Below are positions 41,318 through 50,072 of a stretch of DNA of 64,000 bases, in pieces (within the stretch, counting starts at the first letter, position 1; every line of letters begins with the position of its first letter). Both the position numbers and the translations under genes were made by a program. Source of the stretch: Nonomuraea glycinis (GTDB lineage: Bacteria > Actinomycetota > Actinomycetes > Streptosporangiales > Streptosporangiaceae); assembly GCF_014646515.1 (NCBI RefSeq), contig NZ_BMNK01000009.1, forward strand, positions 294,975 to 358,974, read 5' to 3'. Under the pieces are notes generated by a model that saw only the letters and a list, made by a program, of their open reading frames with translations, was not told where the DNA came from and did no database searches.

Positions 41318-43372
41318 GTGCAGCAGGATAGGGGCGAGCGCGCCCACCACAAGATGGTCCAGGTCCGGCTGGCCGTGGCGAGCGATCCGGACACCCCCGC
41401 AGACATCCTCGAAGCCATGGCGGCCGACCCCTCCCGCAGGGTCAGGCGCGCTCTGGCGGCTCGGAGCGACGCGCCGTCCGGATTGCTGCGCGCACTCGCC
41501 GGGGCCCAGGATCGGAAGACCCGTCAGATCCTGGTCGAGAATCCCGCCTGTCCCCCGGATGCCCTGGTCGCCTTGGCCGACGATCCGCACCGGTCGGTCC
41601 GCTGGTCCGTGCCGGGCCATCCGGCTGCCGGTGTCGAGATCCGCCGGGCCATCTGCCGGTCCGCGGACGAGGTCCTGCGCCGGCTGCTCGCCGAGAGGCC
41701 GGGGCTGGACGAGGAGACGAACGCGGCCCTCGCCGGGGACGCCTCCCCGGACGTCCGAGCCGGCCTGGCAGCGCACACGCATGACGCGGACATCCTCGCC
41801 GGTCTGACAGCCGACACCGATGCCAAGGTCCGCGTCGGCGCGGCGCAGAATCCGCACCTCACACCGGATCAACTCCGTCTTCTCGCGAACGACAGGATCG
41901 CAGCCGTGCGTATGTCCGCCGTGAGGTCGGAAGAACTCCCCCATGACGAGTTGCGACGGCTTGCTCATGATCACTCGGTCGACGTGCGGTGGTGGCTCGC
42001 CGCCGGGAGCACCACACCGGAAGCCGTCTTACGGATCCTCACCGAGGACCCCCATCCCGATGTGGCGAGACAGGCCAGAGACAACCTTGACGCTCTTGCG
42101 CAGAGCCGTCCGTCACCCCGGGGGTCACCAGTCGCGGGTCGCGACCAGTTCTTCCGCGTCCGCGTCAGCGAAGCCGTACGCCTGTGCCACGAACCAGAAG
42201 TCCTCGGCGATCTCCTCCCGGGCCGTGGTCTCGATGTCGGCCTCCAGCTCGTTGAACTCTTCCGTGGCCGCGTGAGTGAGGGCGTACAGCGCCGTGAGGT
42301 CCGACGGCTGCTCGGCCTCGATCCGCTCGCACAGGCGCAGCAGGATCCCTCTGCCCTGGTCGACGACGTGGTCAGGGAAGAAGCCGTCCCGGTGCATGGC
42401 CTGGAGGAAGCTGTAGCCGTTTATGCGCGGGTTGGTGGGCGGCACTCTGGTCTCCTCGGGGTGATCGGGTGTGCCGATCCTGCACCACGCCACCGACAAC
42501 TACGGGATCGCCGGCGCCAGCACCTCCCGCAGCGGCACCGGCGGCCGCCCGAGCAAGCGGCCGAGGGCCGGGTCGACCTGGGCGAACTCGCCTTGGCGGC
42601 TCGCGGCGAACATGCTGACGAGCAGGTCCGCCGCCCCCTCCGGGACCCCGTGGGCGACCAGCCCGGCCCGGAACTCGGCGTCCGGCACGACCACCCGGCG
42701 GATGGTCCGGCCCGTCAGCTCGGAGGCGAGCGCCGCGACACCGGTCATGTCGATCGCCTCCGCCCCGGTGAGCGCGGGAGTCGTACCGTCGAGAACGTCC
42801 TCCGTCAGCGCGATCGCCGCCGCCTCGGCCAGGTCGCCGTGGGAGGTCCAGGAGACCGGGCCGTCCTTAGGCACGGCCAGTTCGCCCGTCCGGAGAGCCG
42901 TGCCGACCAGCATGAGGGCCGACGTCGCGTAGAAACCGTTGCGGAGGCTGGTGAAGCGCGCCCCCGATCGCGCCAGCGCCGCCTCGGTGGCGGCGTGGTC
43001 GAGCATCGGCCCGAAGAGCGAGGACGGGCTCGACCCCATGTGGCTGGTGTAGACGATGCGCTCGGCCCCGGCCTTGGCCGCCACGTCGATCGCCGTCCGG
43101 TGCAGGCGCACCGCCGTCTCACCGTGCGTGTCCACCGACACGACGAGCACCCGGGTCGCCGCCTCGAACGCGTGCTCAAGGCTCGACGCGTCGGCGAAGT
43201 CCCCCCGCCGGACCCGAACTCCCCGCTCCGCCAACTCCCGCGCCCCCTCAGGATCTCGTACGCACACGCCGACGCGTTCCGGCGCGACCCGGTCGAGCAG
43301 CCGCTCCACGACCGCCCGCCCGAGCTTCCCGTTCGCACCGCTGACAATGATCATGGTTCCTCCACTCGGTGA
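41318..43372 (+). CDS. Leucine-rich-repeat-variant protein with antisense read-through
   Basis: The first 265 residues consist of about ten 24-residue alpha-helical repeats of the type LAxDPxxxVRxxLAxxxxTPxxxL, as in leucine-rich repeat variant or HEAT-like proteins, which usually mediate protein contacts. GTG 41318 has GAAGGAAGGA about 7 bases upstream. The frame then stays open for 420 more codons across the DUF5713 and NmrA-like genes on the other strand and has no likeness to proteins there. Either the native stop was lost or a frameshift near 42110-42125 hides it; the functional product probably ends near 42120. Confidence 0.6.
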   Translation: MQQDRGERAHHKMVQVRLAVASDPDTPADILEAMAADPSRRVRRALAARSDAPSGLLRALAGAQDRKTRQILVENPACPPDALVALADDPHRSVRWSVPGHPAAGVEIRRAICRSADEVLRRLLAERPGLDEETNAALAGDASPDVRAGLAAHTHDADILAGLTADTDAKVRVGAAQNPHLTPDQLRLLANDRIAAVRMSAVRSEELPHDELRRLAHDHSVDVRWWLAAGSTTPEAVLRILTEDPHPDVARQARDNLDALAQSRPSPRGSPVAGRDQFFRVRVSEAVRLCHEPEVLGDLLPGRGLDVGLQLVELFRGRVSEGVQRREVRRLLGLDPLAQAQQDPSALVDDVVREEAVPVHGLEEAVAVYARVGGRHSGLLGVIGCADPAPRHRQLRDRRRQHLPQRHRRPPEQAAEGRVDLGELALAARGEHADEQVRRPLRDPVGDQPGPELGVRHDHPADGPARQLGGERRDTGHVDRLRPGERGSRTVENVLRQRDRRRLGQVAVGGPGDRAVLRHGQFARPESRADQHEGRRRVETVAEAGEARPRSRQRRLGGGVVEHRPEERGRARPHVAGVDDALGPGLGRHVDRRPVQAHRRLTVRVHRHDEHPGRRLERVLKARRVGEVPPPDPNSPLRQLPRPLRISYAHADAFRRDPVEQPLHDRPPELPVRTADNDHGSSTR
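42125..42445 (-). CDS. DUF5713 family protein
   Basis: 106-residue acidic protein. The sequence NPRINGYSFLQAMHRDGFFP, then ILLRLCERIEAEQPSDLTAL and the ending DAEELVATRDW match what I recall of DUF5713, a small family of unknown function. GTG 42445 follows GAGGAG at 6 bases. The NmrA-like gene lies 54 bases upstream on the same strand. The opposite strand is open as the read-through of the repeat protein. Confidence 0.82.
   Translation of the reverse strand: MPPTNPRINGYSFLQAMHRDGFFPDHVVDQGRGILLRLCERIEAEQPSDLTALYALTHAATEEFNELEADIETTAREEIAEDFWFVAQAYGFADADAEELVATRDW
42500..43354 (-). CDS. NAD(P)-binding NmrA/QorB-like oxidoreductase
   Basis: 284 residues of the atypical SDR group near QorB (NAD(P)H:quinone oxidoreductase 2). 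N-terminal MIIVSGANGKLGRAVVERLL binds the dinucleotide; VCVRDPEGA follows the second strand; IVYTSHMGSS and the late GVAALASELTG are family-like. It diverges from a LysR gene that probably regulates it. A second protein of the same group is encoded at 56361. Confidence 0.87.
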   Translation of the reverse strand: MIIVSGANGKLGRAVVERLLDRVAPERVGVCVRDPEGARELAERGVRVRRGDFADASSLEHAFEAATRVLVVSVDTHGETAVRLHRTAIDVAAKAGAERIVYTSHMGSSPSSLFGPMLDHAATEAALARSGARFTSLRNGFYATSALMLVGTALRTGELAVPKDGPVSWTSHGDLAEAAAIALTEDVLDGTTPALTGAEAIDMTGVAALASELTGRTIRRVVVPDAEFRAGLVAHGVPEGAADLLVSMFAASRQGEFAQVDPALGRLLGRPPVPLREVLAPAIP

Positions 43373-43485
43373 CCCGCCCAGGCGCTGGGCGCGCAGTCAG
43401 ACCTTGCCGCGCGATGCCCCCGCACGGGAAGGATCGCGGGGCTCCGGGTTGTTACCCTGCGGGACATACCGATCGGAGGCGGGCC

Positions 43486-44331
43486 ATGGAATCACGACCG
43501 CTGCGTCACTTCGTCGCCGTCGCCGAAGAGCTCAACTTCGCCCGCGCGGCCGAACGGCTGGGCATCTCCTCCCCGCCCCTGTCCCGCACCATCAGCCGGC
43601 TCGAGGCCGAGCTGGGCGTCACCCTGTTCGAGCGGACCACGCACAGCGTCACCCTGACCCCGGCCGGGACCGTACTGCTCGAACAGGCGCGCATCGCCCT
43701 CGAAGCCCTGCGGGCCGCCGCGCGGCGGGCCCAGCGCGCCGCCGCCACCGAGCCGAAACTGGTCCTGGCGGTCAAGGCCGACAGCGACGCCGGGTTGCTG
43801 GATGCCATCCTCACCCGGCTGGCGGCCGACCCCGCGGCGCTCCCGGTCACGATCCGGCTGTGCGGGTGGGGCGAGCAACCGGCCCTGCTGCGCCAGGGCG
43901 AGGCCGACGCCGCCCTGATCTACGTGCCGTTCGACCAGACCGGCCTCGACTTCGAGACGGTGGCCGTCGAGCCGCGCGTCGCCGCCGTCCCGGCCGGACA
44001 CCCGCTCGCCGCACGCGGCCACGCCCGCTTCGCGGAGCTCGGCCTGCCCATCTCCGAACCGGTACGTCCCGACGAGCTCCGCCGGTTCCTCGATCAGGTC
44101 GTCGACGAGTACGGCATCCGCGACCTGCCCCAGCTGCTCAAACTCGTCGAACTCGGCGAGATCATCACCCTGCTGCCCGAGTCCATCGTCGCCCGCTACC
44201 CCCGGCCGGGCGTCGCCTACCTCAGCCTCCCGGACACCCCGCCCGCGACCCTCGCCATCGCCTGGCCGCAGCAGTCCCGATCACCGGCCACCGCGGCCCT
44301 CGTCCGCGCCGCCACATTCTCGGCGACGTGA
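43486..44331 (+). CDS. LysR-family transcriptional regulator
   Basis: 281 residues: N-terminal HTH (about 1-60, LRHFVAVAEELNFARAAERLGISSPPLSRTISRLE) and a LysR substrate-binding domain, somewhat short. CGGAGGCGG lies upstream of ATG 43486. Divergent from the NmrA/QorB-like gene across 131 bases, the classical layout for LysR control. It ends one base before the kinase-sensor gene on the other strand. Confidence 0.92.
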   Translation: MESRPLRHFVAVAEELNFARAAERLGISSPPLSRTISRLEAELGVTLFERTTHSVTLTPAGTVLLEQARIALEALRAAARRAQRAAATEPKLVLAVKADSDAGLLDAILTRLAADPAALPVTIRLCGWGEQPALLRQGEADAALIYVPFDQTGLDFETVAVEPRVAAVPAGHPLAARGHARFAELGLPISEPVRPDELRRFLDQVVDEYGIRDLPQLLKLVELGEIITLLPESIVARYPRPGVAYLSLPDTPPATLAIAWPQQSRSPATAALVRAATFSAT

Positions 44332-44332
44332 G

Positions 44333-46198
44333 CTACGAGACTCCGCCGTCGGCCACCCGCCGCTTGATCTCGTCCAGCCGGGCCCTGATGGCGGTGAGCC
44401 CGGTGCCCGCCGGGAGATAGTCGATGACGCCGGCCCGCACGCCGTACTCCTTCTGCCCGGACTGGACGCGGCCCGCGGCGGCGGAGCGCAGATAGTCGAG
44501 GACGACGACGTCGATCCGCTTGACGATCGAGGTGACGAAGACCTGGCGCAACTCCTCGTCCACGCCCTTGGACTCGTCGGCGTCCGCGCCGATGACCAGG
44601 GCGCCGGCGTCATGGGCGGCCCGGGTGATCCCCTGGTTCGAGTTGTCCGCCGCCTGGAAGACCACCTCGCCACCGGCCCGGAACAGGCGGCCGGCCAGAG
44701 CCTCGGCCTTCCCGCGATCGTCGTATCCGCTGTAGTCAGGGGCCACGGACACGTACGCGGTGGCGATCCGGATGTCCGCGTCGACCGCCTTCACCCCGGC
44801 GGCGAACCCGGCGGCCACGCGCTCGACCTCCGGCTCACCCTTGACCGCCCCGATGAACCCGACCGTCTTCTTCGTGGCGGTGAGGGCCGCCACCGCGCCC
44901 GCGAGGTATCCGGCTTCCTGCTCGTTGAAGACCAGGTTGGTGACGTTCGGCCCCATTGTCTCCCGGCTGTCGACGATGGCGAAGCGCACCTTCGGGAACT
45001 CCGCCGCCACCACCCTGACCGCCTGGGAGTACGGGAATCCGATGGCGAGGATCGGATCGTGGCCGCTGCGGGCGAGCGAGCGCAGCCGTTCGGCCTTCAC
45101 CGCCTCGCTCTCGCCCGCGACCGCCTCCACCTCGCTGACGGACAGGCCGAGCTCGTCCTGGGCGCGGGCGATGCCCGGCAACGCCGACTCGTTGAACCAC
45201 CCGTCATGCCGCCCGCCGACGTCCATGACGAACCCCACTTTGCTCGCCGTGGCCGGCGGGGGCCGGGAGGAGGCGGACGGCCAGAGCCAGACGCCGGCGG
45301 AGATCGCGACGGCGAGCACCACGCCCGCCGAGGCCACCACGGCCCGCCGTCGCCTGCGCCGCGGGCCGATCGGGAACGTGGTCTCGTCGGACCGGGCGGG
45401 AGTCTGGCCGACCAGGTGGAGCATGATGTCGGCCGCGCTCGGACGCCGGTCCGGGTCCTTGTCCAGGCAGCGTTCGAGCAGAGGGCGCAGGACCGCGGGC
45501 ACCCCGGTGAGGTCGGGGGCCGAGGTGAGGATGGAGTACAGGACGGCGGGCACGCCGTTGTTCTGGAACAGCGGCCGTCCGGTGGCCGCGAACACCATGG
45601 TGCTCGCCCAGCTGAAGATGTCGGCCGCGGCCCTGACGGGCATGTCGGAGATCTGCTCGGGCGACATGTACGTCGGTGTGCCGATGATGCCGCTGCTCGT
45701 CACGGTGAACGAGTCGAAGGCGCGGGCGATGCCGAAGTCGATCACACGCGGCCCGTCGGGCCCGAGCAGCACGTTGCTGGGCTTGAAGTCACGGTGCACG
45801 ACCCCGGCGGCGTGAATCGCCGCCAGCGCGTTCGCCGTGCCGAGCGCGAGCCGTACCAGCTCGTCCTCACCCAGCGCGCCGCGCTCGCGCACCCGCACGT
45901 CCAGCGACACGCCCTCGACGTACTCACTCACGATGTACGGCCGGTCGCCCGCCATGTCCACCTCGATGACGCGAGCCGTCGAGAACGCGGCCACCCGCCG
46001 CGCGGCCTCCACCTCACGCACGAACCTGCGGTGCGCGGTCTCGTCGAGCGCGTGGTGCAGATGCAGCACCTTGACCGCGACCCGCCCGCCCTCGGGCGCC
46101 TCGGCCAGATACACCGTCCCCTGCCCGCCCTCGCCCAGCCGGCCGAGCACCCGGTAGGCGCCCAACCATTCGGGCTCATCAGGCCGTAACTTCGGCAT
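44333..46198 (-). CDS. Ser/Thr protein kinase fused to an extracellular PnrA/BMP-type sensor
   Basis: 621-residue receptor kinase. Kinase domain 14-265 with GEGGQGTVY, K43, HRDFKPSN (D137), DFG (D154) and GTPTYMSPEQ. Basic stop-transfer residues precede one membrane helix (286-306). Residues 320-615 are a periplasmic-binding-like domain of the PnrA/BMP lipoprotein family (VGFVMDVGGRHDGWFNESAL, GFPYSQAV, EQEAGYLAGAVAALT, GADADESKG), which in relatives binds nucleosides. The protein may thus sense an extracellular nucleoside or similar ligand. GGAGGTGAT stands directly before the ATG. Confidence 0.93.
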   Translation of the reverse strand: MPKLRPDEPEWLGAYRVLGRLGEGGQGTVYLAEAPEGGRVAVKVLHLHHALDETAHRRFVREVEAARRVAAFSTARVIEVDMAGDRPYIVSEYVEGVSLDVRVRERGALGEDELVRLALGTANALAAIHAAGVVHRDFKPSNVLLGPDGPRVIDFGIARAFDSFTVTSSGIIGTPTYMSPEQISDMPVRAAADIFSWASTMVFAATGRPLFQNNGVPAVLYSILTSAPDLTGVPAVLRPLLERCLDKDPDRRPSAADIMLHLVGQTPARSDETTFPIGPRRRRRRAVVASAGVVLAVAISAGVWLWPSASSRPPPATASKVGFVMDVGGRHDGWFNESALPGIARAQDELGLSVSEVEAVAGESEAVKAERLRSLARSGHDPILAIGFPYSQAVRVVAAEFPKVRFAIVDSRETMGPNVTNLVFNEQEAGYLAGAVAALTATKKTVGFIGAVKGEPEVERVAAGFAAGVKAVDADIRIATAYVSVAPDYSGYDDRGKAEALAGRLFRAGGEVVFQAADNSNQGITRAAHDAGALVIGADADESKGVDEELRQVFVTSIVKRIDVVVLDYLRSAAAGRVQSGQKEYGVRAGVIDYLPAGTGLTAIRARLDEIKRRVADGGVS

Positions 46199-46206
46199 AT
46201 CACCTC

Positions 46207-46224
46207 CGTCGTATCTCTACGACG
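46207..46224. promoter_or_regulatory. Palindrome before the kinase gene
   Basis: CGTCGTATCTCTACGACG, 7-bp arms and 4-base centre, lies a few bases upstream of the kinase ribosome site and overlaps the end of the TetR remnant. Operator or small hairpin. Confidence 0.45.
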
Positions 46225-46355
46225 ATAGGGGATCGGGCTTCTCGCGCACGGAGCCGTACACGATGGCCTGAACCATGTCCCTGGTGACGATTTCCGGTGG
46301 CGCGGTGACCAGGGTGAACAGCGCGCCGCCGTAGAGGGCGATCAGGGTGGGGATC
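46217..46355 (-). pseudogene. C-terminal remnant of a TetR-family regulator gene
   Basis: The minus strand encodes KIPTLIALYGGALFTLV, then TAPPEIVTRDMVQAIVYG and a stop at 46217, resembling the last 45 residues of a TetR protein. Nothing of the HTH remains; DNA upstream of 46355 instead codes, on the other strand, for the end of an oxidoreductase. Confidence 0.55.
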
Positions 46356-46501
46356 TTTCCAACCGCATCATGCGGGCGGCGTCCCGGCAGTCGCGGCTGG
46401 CCTCCCAGACGGGCGTGGCCACCTGGATCCGCGACCTGCTGCTGCGCGCCGTCCCGACCCGGCTGGCCACCCGGCCACTCGCCGCGCTCTGGCACGCCTG
46501 A
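46356..46501 (+). pseudogene. C-terminal remnant of an FAD-dependent monooxygenase gene
   Basis: The plus strand reads NRIMRAASRQSRLASQTG, then VATWIRDLLLRAVPTRL and ends LAALWHA at 46501, the Arg-rich C-terminal pattern of class A flavin monooxygenases. No upstream part exists; it abuts the TetR remnant, so a deletion fused the two 3' ends. Confidence 0.55.
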
Positions 46502-46553
46502 AGCCGCGGCCGTACAGCGTCCCGGCTTCGCCGACGTGACGGGCCCGGCGAGG

Positions 46554-47315
46554 CTACTTCGCGTCGTCGCGCAGCTCTGCCTGGTAGCGGCCCGGGGTCT
46601 GGCCGACGACCTCGGTGAACGCCTCGATGAGGCTGGTGGGGTTGGACCACCCGCACTCCATCGCGGTGTCGGTCACGGACCGGCCGTCGGTGAGATAGAT
46701 CAGGGCGTGGTGGATGCGCAGGACCGTGCGCCAGCGGCGGAAGCTCATCCCGAGCTCGGTGTGGAACAACCGGCTCAGGGTGCGCTCGCTCGCGCCCACG
46801 GTCCGTCCCAGCTCGGCCAGGGTCACGGCCCGGCCGGGATCGGCGTGCAGGAGATCGGTGACGGCCCGCAGCCGGTCGTCACGGGGTTCGGGCAGGTGCA
46901 GCGACTGCTCGGGGGCCACGGCGAGCTCGTCGACGACCACCGCGCGCAGTCGTTCGTAGACGCCGGGGCGGACCTCACTCCGATCGGTCAGCGCCAGGAG
47001 GGCCTCCCGCAGCAGGGGACTCACCGCGAACACGCTGGGGTGTGCCACGAGCTCGCCGCACAGCTCCAGGGGAACGACGACGAGGCGGACATCGGTCCTG
47101 CCGTAGATGCGATGGGAGTGGGCGTATCCCGGCGGCGTCCACGTCACCCTGTTGGCCGGCGCGACCCACGTCCCGCGTTCGGTCGTGGTGGCCAAGGCGC
47201 CGGAGGCCGGGTACACCAGCTGGCCCTGACTGTGGGAGTGGGCGCCGAGGTGGAAACCGTGCGGGAGCCACCCTCCGCGCAGAGGTGTCGGGGGAGGTTG
47301 GCGGCTTTCCGGCAT
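46554..47315 (-). CDS. AraC-family regulator (cupin sensor)
   Basis: 253 residues: cupin_2-like N-terminus (GFHLGAHSHSQGQLVYPASG, TWVAPANRVTWTPPGYAHSH) and AraC HTH (VTLAELGRTVGASERTLSRLFHTELGMSFRRWR, then DTAMECGWSNPTSLIEAFTEVVGQTPGRYQ). Start ATG 47315; ATG 47348 would add 11 residues, and neither has a clear ribosome site. Proteins of this kind often control a divergent single gene; here the siderophore-interacting protein gene diverges. Confidence 0.88.
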   Translation of the reverse strand: MPESRQPPPTPLRGGWLPHGFHLGAHSHSQGQLVYPASGALATTTERGTWVAPANRVTWTPPGYAHSHRIYGRTDVRLVVVPLELCGELVAHPSVFAVSPLLREALLALTDRSEVRPGVYERLRAVVVDELAVAPEQSLHLPEPRDDRLRAVTDLLHADPGRAVTLAELGRTVGASERTLSRLFHTELGMSFRRWRTVLRIHHALIYLTDGRSVTDTAMECGWSNPTSLIEAFTEVVGQTPGRYQAELRDDAK

Positions 47316-47415
47316 CGGGCAGCAGTTTACCGGTGGCGCGGCGCTCATCGACAGGCGAACGATGGCGTCATGAACCCCACATCCCTCGGAGCACCCGTTG
47401 GCTAGCCTCGGATCG

Positions 47416-48231
47416 ATGGCGATGGCATCCAGATACCGGCGCCCCGGCCATCGGCGGATGTTGAACCTGACCGTCCGGGGACGCGAGCGGATCAGCCCGC
47501 ACTTCGTGTCCGTCACGCTGGGCGGAGACGACTTCCAGCACCTCGATCGGTCCGGGTACGACCAGGCGGGCCGCCTCTTCTTCCCCCGCCCCGGCCAGGA
47601 CGGATTCGTCATCCCGAGCAGCGACAAGTGGATGCGCCAGTACGCCCTCCTGTCGGCCGCGAAGCGACCACGGGTCAGGATGTATTCGATCCGGCGCTTC
47701 AGGCCGGAGATGTCCGAGATCGACATCGAAGTGGTCATCCATGAGGAGAGCCCGGGCACGCCCGCCGCCGCCGGGTCCGCCTGGGCGCTGGCGGCAGAGC
47801 CCGGTGACCAGGTCGGCTTCCTCGACGAGGGCTACTGCTACGTGCCCACACCCGACGCCACCTGGCAGCTTCTCGTGGGGGACGAGAGCGCACTGCCGGC
47901 CGTCCTCGCGATCCTGGAGCGCTCCGCCGACGCGCTGCCCGCCGAGGTGTTCCTCGAAGTCCCCGCCGACGAGGACGTCCGCCACGAGGTCACCGCGAAC
48001 GCCAGGATCCACTGGTTGCCCCGCAACGATCCCGCCACCAAGCCGGGCACGCTCGCACTCCAGGCCGTGAAGGACGCACACCTGCGTCCAGGCCCCTTCT
48101 ACACCTGGACCGCGGGCGAGTCCGCGCTCCCCACCGGCCTGCGCAGGCATCTCGTCAACGACCGCGACATCCCCAGATCCGACATCGCCTTCCTCGGCTA
48201 CTGGAAACACGGCAGAGCCAGCCTCGGCTGA
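47416..48231 (+). CDS. Siderophore-interacting protein (FAD-dependent ferric reductase)
   Basis: 271-residue SIP family protein. FAD-binding barrel with HFVSVTLGGDDF and MRQYALLSA..RPRVRMYSIRRF (RxYS-like), and the C-terminal NAD(P)H domain (LLVGDESALPAVLAILE, FLGYWKHGRA). It reduces ferric siderophores in the cytoplasm to release iron. ATG 47416 is used; TTG 47398, in frame and with GGAG 6 bases upstream, is a real alternative. Divergent from an AraC gene; no siderophore importer is adjacent. Confidence 0.92.
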   Translation: MAMASRYRRPGHRRMLNLTVRGRERISPHFVSVTLGGDDFQHLDRSGYDQAGRLFFPRPGQDGFVIPSSDKWMRQYALLSAAKRPRVRMYSIRRFRPEMSEIDIEVVIHEESPGTPAAAGSAWALAAEPGDQVGFLDEGYCYVPTPDATWQLLVGDESALPAVLAILERSADALPAEVFLEVPADEDVRHEVTANARIHWLPRNDPATKPGTLALQAVKDAHLRPGPFYTWTAGESALPTGLRRHLVNDRDIPRSDIAFLGYWKHGRASLG

Positions 48232-48236
48232 CCTCG

Positions 48237-49082
48237 CTATTCGACGAGAGATTGCGTACCGAGAACGATGGCGAGTGCGAGGCGCTCGGCGTCCTCCGTG
48301 CCAGGTTCGGCGGTGTAGACCATGATGCGCAGATCGTCGGCGGCGACGACGAGTACGTCGCAGTCGAGGGTGATGTGGCCGACCGAGGGGTGATCGATGG
48401 TCTTGCGCCTCGACGGGTCCTGGCGCAGTTCGGGGGCGCCGGACCGCCAGAGCTCGGCGAAGCGCGGGCTCTGCGCGGTGAGCTCGTTGATGAGCCGCTT
48501 GAGCGCTCGATCGCCGGGATACCGTGCGGCGGTCAGCCGCAGGTCGGCGACCAGTCCAGCCTCGAAATCGGCGCTCTCTTCCGGGCTGTGGATGACCCGG
48601 GTGCCGGGGCCGACGAGATTACGCCAGACGGCGTTGCGTTCGATCCCGCGCCAGGTCGTGGTCCCGCCCATGAGCGCGTCGTACGGCGCGTTGGCCAGGA
48701 CGAGCGTCCAGCTGGCGTCGTACACGATGACCGGGGTGTGCGCCAGCCGGTCGAGCAGCCGCTGCACGCTCGCCGTGACGCGCGACGGAACGACGTCACG
48801 CCCGGGAGCGGCGTGCCCGGCCAGCCGGAAGAGCAGGTCGCGCTCCGCGTCGGACAGGCGCAGGGCGCGGGCGAGCGACTCCACGACCTGCACCGAGGGC
48901 GAGGTCGCCCGCCCCTGCTCCAGCCGGGTCAGATAGTCGGCCGAGATGCCCGCGAGCCCGGCGAGCTCTTCGCGACGCAGCCCGGCCGCTCGGCGGCGCC
49001 CGCCCACGGGCATCCCGATCGTCTCCGGCGCGACCCGGTCCCGCCAACGGCGCACCATCCGGCCGAACTCCCATGACTCCAC
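48237..49082 (-). CDS. XRE-family regulator with MmyB-like ligand domain
   Basis: 281 residues. HTH_31/XRE domain (about 28-85, RREELAGLAGISADYLTRLEQGRATSPS) followed by the MmyB-like domain (about 100-275, with DASWTLVLANAPYDALMG and VGHITLDCDVLVV), a fold that in relatives binds fatty-acid-like ligands. Typical actinobacterial regulator of a neighbouring oxidoreductase; here the DNA upstream (49083-49354) holds only a possible oxidoreductase remnant, so its usual target may be lost. Confidence 0.93.
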   Translation of the reverse strand: MESWEFGRMVRRWRDRVAPETIGMPVGGRRRAAGLRREELAGLAGISADYLTRLEQGRATSPSVQVVESLARALRLSDAERDLLFRLAGHAAPGRDVVPSRVTASVQRLLDRLAHTPVIVYDASWTLVLANAPYDALMGGTTTWRGIERNAVWRNLVGPGTRVIHSPEESADFEAGLVADLRLTAARYPGDRALKRLINELTAQSPRFAELWRSGAPELRQDPSRRKTIDHPSVGHITLDCDVLVVAADDLRIMVYTAEPGTEDAERLALAIVLGTQSLVE

Positions 49083-49354
49083 ATTTCCAGTGTCGGGGAA
49101 GGCGCCGGCGTTGTCCTGGCCCTGACAGTCCTACGACATCGGACCGACTGCCTGGCCGGCGACGAAGCCCGAGCCGCGTTCGGCGAACTGAGCGACGGCG
49201 CCGGCCGACATCGACGCGGACGTCCCCCTGCTTCTGCACGCACTCGGTCACCGCCCTGCGTGAGCCGTGCTGGTGATCGCCGCTCCAGGGACGATTCCGC
49301 CGATTTTTCGTTAGGATGTGAGATCCGACTCGCTCTCCCGTTGTGAGGACCAGC
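49083..49354. other. Spacer without a recognisable intact gene
   Basis: The minus strand between about 49125 and 49205 reads QFAERGSGFVAGQAVGPMS and a stop, loosely like the end of an SDR. This is too short to be sure. Nothing else was recognised. Confidence 0.3.
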
Positions 49355-49825
49355 ATGGCGGATGAGCCTGCGAAGCCGCGAAGGCTTACCGTCTACGCCG
49401 AAGCCGCCGCCATTCTTGCTCTTGTCGTTGCGATTGTCGGCGTGATCGTGGCAGCGTTCGCCTTGCAGCACGACAAGGACGTCGCCGCCGAAAACTCGGG
49501 AGCCACTCCCGCAGTGACGGTCACCCAGTACGTCCAACGTACGGAAAGCCAGAACCCGCAGGATGCCGCCTCCGCCTCTCCCTCGCCCGGTTTCTGGGGC
49601 GTGGTCGGCGTCGTGGTCCTGACCTTGATCAGCGGCCTGATCGCCGGCGTTCTGGTTTTTCTTTCCTGGGAATTGGTCTCCGACCTGGGCGCCTTCCTCA
49701 CCATGACCATGATCGCGGGCGCACACACTTTTCTGCTTTCCCTTATGGGCATCAATCTGATCTGGGCAGTGATTCTGGCGATAGTGTTCGCGGCAATCGG
49801 ATTCTTGACCAACGTGTTCGCCTAG
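49355..49825 (+). CDS. Small membrane protein, unknown
   Basis: 156 residues. One helix at about 19-38, an extracellular-looking Ser/Thr/Gln-rich stretch (40-80), then three hydrophobic helices (about 82-105, 110-128, 132-154). No family recognised. GAGGACC lies just upstream of ATG 49355. The gene is lower in GC at its 3' end than its neighbours. Confidence 0.75.
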   Translation: MADEPAKPRRLTVYAEAAAILALVVAIVGVIVAAFALQHDKDVAAENSGATPAVTVTQYVQRTESQNPQDAASASPSPGFWGVVGVVVLTLISGLIAGVLVFLSWELVSDLGAFLTMTMIAGAHTFLLSLMGINLIWAVILAIVFAAIGFLTNVFA

Positions 49826-49971
49826 CACAGATTTCCCCCCGCCATCGGCGCCGTCCCCGGTGACCGAGTCGACCTGACGGTTCGCCGAGATGCTCGTCCT
49901 GATCGCCAGAATCCCGAACCGGCCACATGTGCGGACTTTTACATGGCCATCGGCAATCCCTGACAGGATGC

Positions 49972-50052
49972 TTTCGCCTGGGCCACGCCGCACTGGCCCA
50001 GCTCATCCTGCGTCAGGCCCTGCCCACGGGGATCCCGCCTCTCAAGAGTTGA
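49972..50052 (+). pseudogene. 3' relic of a second SGNH lipase gene
   Basis: The plus strand encodes LGHAALAQLILRQALPTG and a stop at 50052, nearly identical in its first part to the last residues of the lipase at 51143-52060 (GHAALANLILQDAPR). A matching hairpin terminator follows both. The rest of the gene is absent. Confidence 0.75.
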
Positions 50053-50072
50053 CGTACTCCCCCACCTGGACC

